From NCBI RefSeq assembly GCF_964355755.1, contig NC_092676.1:9468288-9532287 (forward strand): a stretch of 64,000 nt of DNA, in the 5' to 3' direction. Each line of letters starts with the position of its first letter. Within the stretch, counting starts at the first letter, position 1. The translations under genes and the position numbers were made by a program. Positions 47,704-60,348 of this stretch are shown here, one piece after another. This DNA is from Antedon mediterranea. Its lineage: Eukaryota; Echinodermata; Crinoidea; Comatulida; Antedonidae. The notes under the pieces were generated by a model that searched no databases, was not told where the DNA came from, and saw nothing but the letters and a program-made list of their open reading frames with translations.

Positions 47704-49681
47704 TCACTTAAATTCAACCAAAATTCCCTTGGCTGGCAGCCAATTTGACCATTTTTTGCTTAAGTCACATTTTTTTTCAGGTAAATACATTCTTTTTTCG
47801 ATCCAATTTTTGGTCAAAGAGGATAACTATTATGTTACATTAAAATGGAATATTCAACAACTGTTTTACTACATTAGCGGTGGATTGTTCTACATTTGCG
47901 GTTGTTTCGACATTAGCTGCCGTTTTCTACATTACCGGTTGTAACACCTTCCATTAAAAATAATTCTTTGTATAATAGTCTTGGTGTTGCATTGTAAAAT
48001 AAAAATGAAGAGTTCTCACAAAATTATCAAACCTTAAAGAGTATGATCTTCTACAAAGGAAAATCAATCATTTGATGACTATTTCATATAGTCTTAATTT
48101 AATTTTACAATAGGAGCAAATTTGTTTAACCATGAATATTCATTATTATCATGGGCCTTAAATACAGTACAGTAGACTTGCCCCAAGTCTGTATTGTCTT
48201 TTTTATTTATTTGTTTTTATTGCGACCGCGATTTTTGTCTGGAGTATCCAAAATCAAGTAGTATACGTATGAAACGCCATATGTGCCAAAATATTTATCT
48301 TTTTTACTAATATTAAGACAAAACTCCGTCTGGAACCCAGACTAACAGTACAGTAGTTAGAAGTAGAAATTGACCCAGAATAAGAATAAGACCAAAAACA
48401 AATCAATCAATCTTAAACGTAAAGACCGATTCCTCACAATTTTTGACGTTTTGCATATTACTTATTTCTTAAATGAACATTTTATGGTAAATTAAAAAGA
48501 GAGAAACAATGCACTCGCGGTACCGGTGAATGTCCTCTCGTGGACGGTATTTAGGCCTAGGCTTAGTTTTGTTGGCCTAGCTGGTAAACAACATTAACGT
48601 ACGTACGAACATCGTAGGCCTAGTCTTACGTTGTCTAGTTGTTGCATTAATTGCCTTTCTGTTTTTTCCAGAATCCATTAATACACATTGGAGGTACCTG
48701 AAAAGTTACGATAACTTCCATTTATTTTGGTCTCATCGATCGAAAGTAGGTGAATCGATCACAGAAGAAAAACTAAAATATCAATCCGCGCGCAATGCAT
48801 GTTGAGATTTATAGCGGGCCCCTTAAATTATTAGAATCTACTTATTTTTCACATTTGTAACCGTTTAAAGACGAAAAAAGTTATAGAAATAGGACCATAT
48901 AGTATTTATTTTTTTCATTAAATGTAGTTTGTGACCTTAAATTAGATCTAAAAAATTGGACTTTAATGATAACTATTTTGTATTAATACTAAAACAAAAA
49001 TAGTTATGCTTAAGTAATAATTTTAAAAACCCCAATAGAACTATATCTTCTAACAAATGGGCTTCTAATTATATACTATTAAAGGGTAGGCTTCTTTAAA
49101 ACAAATATTTAAATAAACACTATTAACAATCTTAAAATTATTAAAGTTTAACTAAAATGATAATGTGAATTATAATATTGTTTTAATTATTTTACTGTAA
49201 CACGTTTGCCACGAGGAAAATACCCTGATTTTACTGTTGGTTTTAAACAATAGATTATTTATTCATATTTACTTTGGTATATTCCCTGTAAGTTCGATAC
49301 GTGTGAATAGGACTCGGCGGCTCAGACTCGTTTGGATGTTATTATCATCTCCAACAAAATACTACTAGATATGCATTTCATTTAAAGATTGTTGAGAGGC
49401 GAATTAAAGTGGCATGGTAAGAAGTATACAGAAATCATTTTCTGGCGATGAGGGTGGGGTTTCTACAAAATATATTAATTGAAAATGCTATTGGTATTGG
49501 CCTATTGGAGATGTTTTAGAAGAGAGCTATAAGAAGCGTTCTTTTACCAGATATAGTAATTTCACTCAAACTTCTTGGTATGTATACTATATCTAGTTAA
49601 AACTATCGACATTATTAATTTGTCTCCAGTACTATAATAGCTATCGACTTTTTTCTTCGGTACTAGTACAGGTTGTATTCT
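47704..49681. other. Intergenic stretch downstream of the receptor gene
   Basis: No exon recognised on either strand. This is the 3' side of the minus-strand receptor; a candidate minus-strand AATAAA lies at about 49,258-49,263. No kinase-like sequence was found here. Confidence 0.5.
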
Positions 49682-52600
49682 TCATTTATCAATCGTGTTA
49701 CCATAAACATGTTCCGAAAGAGGCGGTTCGGAGTTTGCGTAAACGTGTTCAGCAGAAGAAGTAGCAACAGTAGGCTTAATGCCTTCATATTCACTTTCTT
49801 CACATTTTTTTGACAATGTTTGGTAATCAGTATCTATTGTGCATACATTGGGTTGAGCAGTAGATTGAGTAGAGGATTTACCACCGTCCTTTTCTGAGTG
49901 TTTTCTTCTATATCTAGAATTAAAGTGTAGAATAGATGTTATATTTACCAATTAAACGTCTTTGTGGACAAATGCCAAACTTGCATAAAATAATGATCTA
50001 TTATTTTGCTGAAAATATAAGCATTCTTTTATTTTCTGATTGTGTTCTCTAACTCACGTACCGTCGTCGTGTTTGTTTACTTGTGTCACAGATGCCATCA
50101 TCATGTTATTAGCAAATTTGACTATATATTGCCACCATTTAATACTTTTGTTACAAAATTTTGATCGTCACTATAGATGTTATTATTTGTTCCTCTCTTT
50201 TTTTTAAATAAAGAAACTTTACATTACCGTTTAAATATCAAGGTGATAGCAACAGTGATTACTGCCGAAGTTAGTGAGCCTATTACAAAACCTATTACGT
50301 ATCCTGGAAATATAATAATTTTATATTTGTGTTATTATTTTCATTTTCTAAACGACGTAAGGTGTCTTGAAAAAAATATAAGCTCAATTGAATCTAAATC
50401 ACTGATGTTACACACCTTGTATCTGGTTTGAGTTGTCTTCTTGGTAATCACAATCTGTTCCAAACATAACTTTCTTGCTGCCAGGTGTCCCTTTAACATT
50501 TGAATATGACGCTAATACTGTGAATGTATATTCTTTGCCAAATGCAACTTCAGTTTCTGTTGTGTTTCCTTGCTGAAATATCCCATCACCTGACAGTTCA
50601 TAATGGTACGTCACCTGATAGTCTGGGATGTTACACGTAGAAGCTTTCCATTTCATCTGCAAATGTGTTCCATTTGTGAATGGAATACTTTCTATCGATG
50701 GTTCTGTAGTAGTGAACCACAGAATAAAGACAATATTTAAAATACCATACGTAGTGTCATATTAAATTTACATACAATTATCGTTTTATTGTGTTCGTCT
50801 TTTATTTTATTTTTATTTCCTTTGTTCTTTACATTTATATCATGTATAAACATTTTTAATGATATATTTCTATTCTATTTTTTGTTGTAACGATATGTTT
50901 TCTACTATTTTAACTCTTATTTATATTGTTGTATTTTTCTTGGTGTGTAATTGTTTTGAAACTTATTTTGACTAAATACATAAATGAATGGATGTCGAAT
51001 GAATACTGTATCTTAAGTTTTTGTTTACCTGATGGTGCTGTTTGTATCGTTATTTCTTGTCCCCAATCACCAGGTATCTCAAGATTATTAACAACTCGAG
51101 CGGTGGCAACATAAGCAGTACAACTTGATAATCCTGGTAGTTTAACTTTTAATTGAGAACTACTTGTTGTGTTGATTATACCTTGTATATTTCCACCCAT
51201 GTGCAAATATTGCACTTGATATCGAAGAATATAGTTACATTGGATTTGATCATCAGAAACAGACTAAAATAATATATAATAACATTTAAAGTAGAATAGC
51301 TAAAGTGCCATAATGATTAACAAAAAATTGCAATGTAAACCGCCATAAAAAAACATTTCTATGAAACATAGAAACGACTCTCCCAGTTTATTGCAATATA
51401 GATTAAAGCTAGACATTTTGAAATACCTTTAAACTCAAGATGGCCTGATTATCTTTAATGGTTTCCAACTCAATTTCAGGTTCATCCAATGGCTCTGTAT
51501 AAGATATTAGTAATAAACTTGATTAATTCTGAGAAAAGAGAAACAATAAAAGACAACAAAATATGAATTGCAATCCATAAGAAATAGTATTTTTCAGATT
51601 TATGTAGACAAATAAAATATTTTAATAAATATTTAGAAATGGTGATGGATAAGAACCTGTCTAACATATTCGATATAAGTTGTTTACGGTTAGAAATACC
51701 GCCTCACATTTGACAATTGTTTTCATGATATCGGTAGAATGTGTGACGTTGTATCAAACGAATCGGCTAAATTGGTATGCTACTTTCTGTAAAATCCTAA
51801 ATTTTCCTTTATCAAATAAATATTTTGCTTTAAAAAAACCTAATATATTAGTCTAATTGTTCAGTTGGTTTGCCAATTAATTTGAACAATGCTATTTATA
51901 TATTACTTGTACATATGGTTTTTGTTGATCCAATTGAACTTGCTGGTCCATCAACTTCATTATCACCAACCATCCTCGAAAATTGAGAATAAAATTGATA
52001 TTCTGTATTTGGGACGAGATTACGAATAACAATTAAACTATTATCTTGTTCTTCTGTTAAATCAATGTGCGATGATTTATACGAAAGCTTCCGTTTTGTA
52101 ATTGTTCCTGTTCCATAGTCTTCACCAACAGTCCAAGTGACGTCAAACGTTAGAGTGGTTGCTGTCTGGTTTACAACAGTTGGCGGTTCAGAGCGGTATG
52201 GTAATGCTAATGATTAACGAAAAGAAATCACCAGGCTTATTTAATAAATAGATTAACTAAAGGACATCATTAGGCCTTTAATAACAGTCTATAACCCCCT
52301 TTTTAGGCATTAATTGCTTAAAGTTTACAACGAATCTGTGTTTCATTACCTATGCTGCACTTCGGTCCAGCCCAAGCCTCATGACATCCATTAGGACAAC
52401 TTCCATCTCGATTACAATTTTCAGAATCTTTGCAATGGCATGGGAAGTTGCACAAAACACCAAAGAATCCAGACGAACATGACGTAGGCTCTTTTAAAAC
52501 AAAATAATTAATATGTCACCAATTCAAAGTAAATTAAGTTATTGTGTAAAGTAAAAGAAAAAATAAATAATTTAACATGATGCCCCGAAATTGACATATT

Positions 52601-55600
52601 TTGCAATTTACCAAATCGGCTCAGGGTTACTTTTTAAATATTGTTCATAATATGTCAGTAATGGAAAATATATTAGAGATATGTTCCCCCTGAAAATTAG
52701 CAGTTTTGATTGTTATTCTAGTTTAGGTAATACATTTATATTCTATATCTGAAGTATCAGACGATCAAATTCAAATTAACATACACGCAGAGATGGGTTT
52801 TTAATAGTCGTCATTGCAGTCATCGCTGGCGACGTCATCATTGCCCGACGACGTCATCATTGCAGTCATCGCTGACGTCATATCATCATCATATTTCATA
52901 GCCTACCTTGTTACGCGTTAATGCATACAGCGATGACGGAAAATAGTATATCAATAATTACCTAAACACTTGTCTCCAGTGTAACCAGGTGAACATTTTG
53001 ACCCGGAAGTACATCCTATTTCTAGATTGGGATCGCTTGTATCCCGTTTACAATCTTCATTGGCACAGTTACATTTTTGCCGACATTCCGCTCCATAGTA
53101 TAAATCCTCATCCGGGGTATTGGTGTTTGGGTATAAAACATCACATGCTTAAATCATAATAGTCATAATCATATCATGTTCACACTAATGATATAAGAGG
53201 CCTTATTCAACTGGAATCAATAAGATTAAATCAATAAAAAGCATATGTAAGACGTTTTTATTATTATATAGGCCTAATTTCTAAATATTAAAATATACTG
53301 TAATCGCCATATTATTATGATGCATATAATGGATCAAACATCTTGAACACTGCTATTATTTATGAATCCCATTATGAAATGATATGAGCCATGAGGTAGG
53401 CCTAATTTCTGTTATTCCTCCACACCTGAATTTCGTTCGTTGATTTCTAATGTTATAGCATGATTATCTAATATGATTTTCTCGAATATATCAACACAAC
53501 AACAAATAATAACAGGTTAAATTCGACACAGTAAATTCACAAGCAGTACTGTATAGGCCTAAATAATAATATAGATAATAGAGCAAAGAAACTTGGTCGA
53601 CGATCTCATTAAAACTACTGTTAAAACAATCGTTTTCAAAATGTTAAAAAAGCAATTAATATAGCTAAAAAAGTATAAATATAAGGCCTACTTATTAGAT
53701 GCCTTTATTGACTACAAACCTGTTCTACAATCATTTCCTCCAAAACCATTAATACATGTACATCCAAATGGATCGGTTGGACATAACAGAACTCCAATGC
53801 ACTTTCCATTACTACACGAACCGGTGCATTCACGACCCCAGCCATTATGACCACAACCTGGTATAATTATATCCAAAGACATATACAAAACAGAAATACA
53901 AAAAAAAATCATGTTTACTAATACTATGTCATACATTTACCGGTATAGCGGAACTTTAAAATGAGTAATAAAGGTTGGTTTTGCGTTCTCGTGGCTTAAG
54001 TTCGACATAATCACATGTAAACATTGAATTGAAACATTAATTAATAATAACATGCAACTAATATGATTTATTTTAGAGGAAAAGTAAATCAGAAAGTTTT
54101 CAGAACACGTTATTATTATGAAGTTTAAATAGTACATCAATATTGCAGTGAATTCTTAGAAAAATTACCAAAATGTATTATTTTTTTTAAAGATTTTACT
54201 GGAATCTGAATTTTTTTTCATCACACATTTAAGCCCCCGTTCTCCTGTAAAGTATGTTTTGTGGAGGCTTCAAACGAATAGCGACGACAACCTTTTTACA
54301 ATATGTATTTTATCATTAATTATGTTATTACCAGTTAGACAATTAGCGCCTTTAAATCCTGCTGGGCAAATACAGACACCCGACTTATCGTCACAAACTC
54401 CGCCATTATAACATACGGGACAGTCCATTTCACAATCTGGAAGATTCCATTTTGGTAATGGACAACCTATTGACAAAAACAAGTTGAAAACAGAGTAACT
54501 TCATTTCACCTATAAAAATGTTTCATAATCAAGATATTTACTTCAAAATAATTGTTCTGTGTATCATTATATATAATCCAAATATCACAGAATGATTGTC
54601 ATGTCGTGTATTATCATTGTTCAAGAAATTGGGCCCAGCTCTTAATAGATGAGGTGTATTACTTTGTAATATTAGACTTACCTCTAACAATAAGTCTCAT
54701 GATACCATGGTTACCATCAGGACTATCTCCTGTATAACATTCATATACGCCATCATCTTTCATTCGTATATTTTCAATCACAGCAGACGTACTACCCTTC
54801 AGATTGTGTATTTCCTCACCGTAATTATGTCTCCAACGTAAATCATTAAGATCACCACCTTTACTAAGATTAATAGTGACAGACTCTCCAATACCGACGG
54901 TTATCGTTCGATACTCCATTGCAATAATGGCTGTAATTATAATTGTATTGGTAAACTAATGATTATATATATAATATCATACTGGAAGAAGGTTAACGGG
55001 TGTTTCGTAGTGTAAGTTTCCTCAAAGTTGTCCCCGACGTAAATCGTTAAGATCACCACGTTTTCTGAGATAGTGGAAAACTCACCAATAGCCTACTACA
55101 AGTTATCGTTAAGTCATAGTAATAATAGCTAAAGTATTAGCAACCCAATTATATATGCAACAGGGTTATGATTTTCATAGTTAAGTTATAATCAATAAAT
55201 TATAAATAAAATCATAAAAAGATGACATACATGACATTACTCACCATAATTGGATGTCAATACAATTGCTGAATTTGTGACTACTTCGTCTCTATTTACT
55301 TCAAATAAAAATACACCAACTCTATCAATCTGGGCTTGTATTAAGTTACCAACACCTAGGTACATAAAAGTACTGATTACTCTGAATAAAATTCTGCTAC
55401 TTATGTGAAATATTTTGCCGTCTGGCATATTTGTTGTTTGTTCTCCACTCCCACCTGTATAGCCAGTATCAGCCCAGGTCACGTTATTTTTTCCAGTAAT
55501 ATTTTTGTATAATATTCCAACTGATAAATCTTGAACTGACAACTGAACGTTGTCGCCACGTGCATATCCTCGAAACCAACTAAAAGACGTCACCAGTGGT

Positions 55601-58600
55601 GTGCTAGAAATTGTTGTTATATCTAATGGATCTAAACAAAATATAAACAAATACATTGTGTTTACAAGCCTGGTAAGTTACAAATGTTTATTTATTATTA
55701 AATATTTTTTGAATTAAAGTTTATTAAAAAGTGAAGGATTCTTTTGCAATCTGTAATTTAAATTAAATTTAATTTTAAAAAGCCGTTTTATGGAGATATA
55801 TTCTTTACAGTCATAAAGACAGTTTATTGCCTCATGGTATTATGTGTAAAGATTATATTCAACAAAATACTGCAGTATCTGGTATTGTGCTGTTTTCATG
55901 TACCTTGTTTCCAACTTACTATTTAGGAACCCACCTGTCTAATACAAAGTTAAATTATTTATATTAAAACAGGCATTGATGTTGAACAGTATGTCTAAAA
56001 CCAAACGAAAATAAATATCTAGTATATAATATGCTTTTGTTGATAAAGTGAAATGTTATCAAACTAATAATAATAAAAAAGTATCATATTAGAATAAAGT
56101 ATATTTATTAATGATGAAACTAATTACAACATTAAGAGCCATTGTCTGTAAGAATCAAAGAAATATCAAAAAGAGTGGCAGACTCAAAAAAATGGATTTC
56201 TTTCAAATTTTGCACATGGCTATATATGTGTTGAGAGAAATCAAATATGAAGTATTTTTTATTTCACACGTATATTTCCATGGCAACGGCCAAATTTATG
56301 TTTTTGACAAATTTTGTCCTTTTTTAAGGTTTTTTAAAACGGATATTGGCACTACTTTGATGAACGATATTTTTGTGTTGTTCATTTAATTATAAAAAAT
56401 AATTAGTGTATGCATAATAACAATGCATTGTGTACCTGTTTCAAAATTTTTTATTTTTTTTTTATTTTATACTTTGGGAGATACCATTTATTTAAAAAGG
56501 GGTGTTTTTCACTTTTTTTAAATTGTTCAATGCAACTAAACTTTACTTCACCATAACGCCCAAAGTGGTGTATTTTTTTAGCTGATTTATTACAAATAGG
56601 TAGTTCTAATGTTTAATAATTGATTTCTAAAATAAAATACTGGGGTAAATTTAAAATCTACAAGCAGTGTTGCGAGAAACATAGGCATTTTTATATAAAA
56701 AAAAAACATGGTATATTAGTAAAAACATTTTATTTTCTTTGATTATTTGATTTGAAACTCATTGGTCAGAAAAATTCTTAATGTTTTATATAGTTCTAGT
56801 TGTGTTGTGAGAAAAAAAATTAATTTTTAATTATAGATTCTGTAATTCCCAGTTTTAATGTCATTTTATAGGTTATATCCTCTGGAAATTTGAATAAATT
56901 ATCAGATCGTTGTGAATTTTAATCTTTGCAACAGATTACTCCTCTCTTATTTTGAAGCTCCTCTTTCATTTGTTTACTTCTTTTATTTGCTAACCTAAGC
57001 AGATCCCACATGCCCATCCACCACCACTTTCGACTACCACCCCTCCCCACCCCCACCCCGACTATAACCACAAAAAGATAAACTGCAACACTTTGGTCGA
57101 TCATCCACTATAGAGTGTCAAATGCATGCATTCAAGCACCACCCACACTGCCGCTACTATCGCCCCAATGAATAGACAGATTCAAACTCCTCCATCCCAC
57201 CACCTCCCCCTTTTCTCCAAGCCCCCACCCACCCCAAGTTAAAAATTGCAATGCAAAAGATAGGACATAAAGTTAAGTTTTTAGACCCTCGCCTTCAACC
57301 ACCTAACTATTTAAAAGTCCTGGATCCACCACTTTCCCCTCCCCAAAATAGAACCAATCAAAAGTCAATGATATACTCAGGTATTTTAATGCTACATAAC
57401 AAATATTGAAGCCCTGATTTGAAATTTCATTTCATTTAAGGTCAGCATGTAAAATATCACACTTTATTATTAAATATTGGTTTTAAATTCTATATTTTTT
57501 TTACTGTGATGGTTGGATTCAGAAATAATTATTAATTAATAATTATCTGATAATTGTTTAATTTCCCTTAGTTATGCATAGCAACAGTTACTATGGTAAC
57601 TAAAAATGAGATATTCTTTAGATTTTGCATATTTATCTCATACAAATTTAAATTTGTAGATTATTAGCAGGCATGCCTTATTTGCATTTTCAAATTACCG
57701 TTTCACAAGGTCATATTCGTAAGCACTTTCTTCTGTGATTATTTTTATTCATGAAAACCCCATATTTTATTTACAGCGGCCACCTCCCTTAACGGACGCA
57801 CTTTGAAAAGCCTGTTTGTTCTTCCTATCTAATTAGTGCATTTGGTGCTTACCGTAAGCAGCTGCGAGCACCTTTTTATACTAAAAATGAGATTTTTTGT
57901 AAGCGGCCAATCGAAAAATGTGATACTTATTGCATGGACCTATGAATTAGAGGTGCATGTTTATTGTATTTCTTTATTGATTAGCTTTATTTTGAAGAGG
58001 TTTTAAAAACATTACTGTGAAGAGATGAGAAAACTAGACAGATTTTGACCGACCATTTTTCATATGATAAAAGTTTTTAAAATTTGTCTGAAAATGCTAA
58101 AAAATACTAAACCACCTGATTATAAATAATAATATGCCTACAATTAGCTGGAAAATTGAGAGGCTCGTTTCGTTAAGAATATCGTATATAGCCATAATAA
58201 GTGATTTTGGCCCTTTATCGGCAGAACCTCCCGTAAGGGGTCACCGCCCGTAAGCGGCCACTTTTCCAGGTCCCGAGGGTGGCCACTTACGGGAGGTTCA
58301 ACTGTATTTAACAAAACAATTATCCTTAGTTACGCATAGAAACAGGTTCTAAGATAACATAAATAATACATTTTGACATAACTTGACCCAAAAAATGACC
58401 CTTTCACAAGGTCAGACATTTTCTGGGATTCAGTAGATAAGTAAATTTGGGAAAAGGTAGTAAAGCTATGTAATCAATTGTTTGTAGTCATGAAACCCCA
58501 TATTAAAAATATTGCACTTAGTTCCGTATAGAAACAGTTGCTACAATACACTATAGGTAAAATGTTGATGTCATTTGACCTCAATATGTAAATTTTTTTT

Positions 58601-60348
58601 TTTTCATGAAACTCCATATTTAATTTTTTTTTTAATATCATTTGTTACGTAAACAGGTTTAAGATAACACTAAAGGTCATTTTTTTTTACCTTTATTCAG
58701 ATTCGTCAAGACTTTCTTTCTGAGATTATTAGGATTCAGTATTTAAAGTAAATTTGGCAAAAGGTAGAAATGTAAAACTATGTTTATGAAAAACCCCTTA
58801 TTTTTTTTAAATTTTCGCATAGAAACAGTTACTATGGTAAAATGTTGACCTCAAAATGAATGAATTTACAAGGTCAAGTTTGTCATTAATGGAATGCAGT
58901 AGAAGTAAAATTGAGAAACATGTACAAATGCAATCAATTCTTTGTATTTATAAAAACGCAATTTTTTACGTTTTTTTTTTAAATTACTTTCCTTAGTTAC
59001 ACATAGAAATGGTTGCTAAGGTAACACTATAGGTAAAATATGAAAATTGTTGAGAATTGTTATGAACTATCTTGTAAATTTTGATCAAACATTAATAGTT
59101 GTAGTAAAGTGGGGACCTGTCCTGTTTTGCATTCTGACCCCTTTTGACCTCAAATGACCTATTTACAAGGTCAGATTTTTTGGGAGGTCTTTCTGTATCG
59201 CTTTACACAAAATAGATTTAAAAATTTATAAAAACCATTGACTCAATTATTTCCAAGTTTAACATTATTTTCCATCAACTAAATATTTCAATGCAAAATA
59301 CTGTTTTTCTGGCAATTAATTGAAATAAACCTGGCAACACATTCTCCTATTTTATCTAAACTATTCGTATGACTCTAGTAGCATTATGACAAGCCATATA
59401 TACATTTTATTATTGGATTAGCCATATTTAAATTGTGTTTCATGTGTTTTGTTTGTTGATATTTTGTTATATTTTTTGCATTTTTCGTATTTTCCTGGCA
59501 ACACAAAACCTATGTACGAAATTTACCCCAGTGTTTTTTCGTGATTATTGTTGACAAACCTATTGACTATCAAATTAAAAAACCTCATTGATTTAAAAAC
59601 ACCACTTTGGAAGTTATAGGTACGTTTATGAGGTATACTTTTATAAAAAAAATATTTTTTAAAAACACCCCTTTTTAAAATAATGGTATCAACCAAACTC
59701 CATTTTGTAATTTTTTTTTTTCTATATTAAATGGAACTCAATACATGTTGTTTACACTGCTATAAACAAAAACTGTATACTGTAAGTATTTTTGGTTAAA
59801 ATAAGTATACAAGTTTGTACTTTTTCACTATAGAAAATCTGTGAAAAATGGCAAAAACATCAAAATTTGGATAATTGACCGTTGTCATGGCAACGAAGGC
59901 TAAAAATTAAAATGAATGTTGTAGATATGCTTTTTATTGAAATGTCTATTCATGGTAAAAATTTGAGAGAAATCCATTTTTTACATCTGCCACCAAATCT
60001 TTGATTTTTACAGACAATGGCTCTTAAATACGTAGTGTACTGTAGATGAATTATTTTGTCGATTACGTCGGTTTTTGTTGTTGAAATGGTTTCAGTTTAA
60101 TAAATATTGGGAAACGATGATGATTAAAAAACAAGGTGGACTTTCTCCACAAAAGACTAAAATAAAAATTAAAGTAAAATAAAACAAAGCACTTAATGTA
60201 TACTAATGAGTCCACACAATTAAAGCAAATAAAAAACCGTTATGCAAGCCTGTGTTAGCATACCTGATAACCCGGATTGAAACATCAAAGAAGAAAACGC
60301 TAGGCCTATGACCAGGCGAATGCAGTTTTGAAAACGTTTAGCAAACAT
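49682..60348 (-). CDS. Tie-like receptor without kinase; ITAM-like and YxN tail
   Basis: Thirteen exons on the minus strand, 5' to 3': 60348-60264, 55631-55245, 54930-54682, 54466-54332, 53857-53720, 53147-52962, 52490-52350, 52206-51907, 51494-51427, 51263-51029, 50703-50416, 50303-50228, 49913-49682. They total 2,520 bases, 839 aa plus TGA, with matching phases throughout (mostly phase 1). Order: signal peptide (1-28, MFAKRFQNCIRLVIGLAF); Ig1-like (29-157) starting LDITTISSTPLV as in Tie receptors; Ig2 (158-240) with LRWRHN and DDGVYEC; four EGF-like or laminin-like cysteine modules (241-440), the second with CPTDPFGCTC as in Tie; three fibronectin III domains (441-737); one helix (739-762); basic stop KRYRRK; 76-residue tail. 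The tail has YQTL and YEGI (Tyr 793, 805) spaced like an ITAM, then EHVYANS and EHVYGNT (Tyr 821, 833). Both Ig domains lack the full cysteine pair. No kinase exon is seen before the stop or downstream in the window. Confidence 0.9.
49697..49750 (-). other. Duplicated EHVYxN motifs in receptor tail
   Basis: EHVYANSEPPLSEHVYGN contains two copies of EHVY followed by xN, nine residues apart. Phosphorylated YxN is the core recognised by the Grb2 SH2 domain. The local duplication suggests selection for two adaptor sites, which is inference. Confidence 0.65.
49778..49834 (-). other. ITAM-like motif in receptor tail
   Basis: The residues DTDYQTLSKKCEESEYEGI fit the ITAM pattern: an acidic residue three before the first tyrosine, YxxL, eight spacer residues, YxxI. 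The second half alone (SEYEGI) also fits the ITIM pattern. In vertebrate immune receptors, such paired tyrosines recruit tandem-SH2 kinases after Src-family phosphorylation. That reading here is by analogy. Confidence 0.7.
52806..52885 (+). repeat. GACGTCATCATTGC direct repeats in receptor intron
   Basis: CGTCATTGCAGTCATCGCTG, GCGACGTCATCATTGC and GACGACGTCATCATTGCAG form a short imperfect direct repeat between receptor exons 6 and 7. CRE-like TGACGTCA occurs at its end (around 52,880). Confidence 0.6.
56132..60027. mobile_element. 3.9-kb foldback element in receptor intron 1
   Basis: TTAAGAGCCATTGTCTGTAA at the left and TTACAGACAATGGCTCTTAA at the right, both with TTAA borders. Inverted similarity extends about 550 bases inward (GGGGTAAATTT near 56,643 against AAATTTACCCC near 59,519). 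The centre (57,550-59,200) is a diverged array of ~200-bp units with TTAGTTACGCATAGAAACAG, TTACTATGGTAAC and ACAAGGTCA words. No transposase found. It makes up most of the 4.6-kb first intron. Confidence 0.75.
60264..60348 (-). other. Signal-peptide exon of the Tie-like receptor
   Basis: Short first coding exon, 85 bases, ending in phase 1 at TTATCAG before GTATGC. It encodes basic residues (AKRFQNC) followed by a hydrophobic stretch (IRLVIGLAFSSLMF), a typical secretory leader. It joins exactly to the GAT codon completed by the exon at 55631. A 4.6-kb intron, mostly transposable element, separates the two exons. Confidence 0.8.

Noticed and set aside
50926-51114. Plus-strand frames opposite the receptor exons (also 50,177 and 54,552)
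   Set aside because: Antisense shadows of FN3, membrane and Ig exons; no splice-consistent gene on that strand.
56111-56389. 92-aa plus-strand frame
   Set aside because: Lies in the left arm of the 3.9-kb foldback element; no family features.
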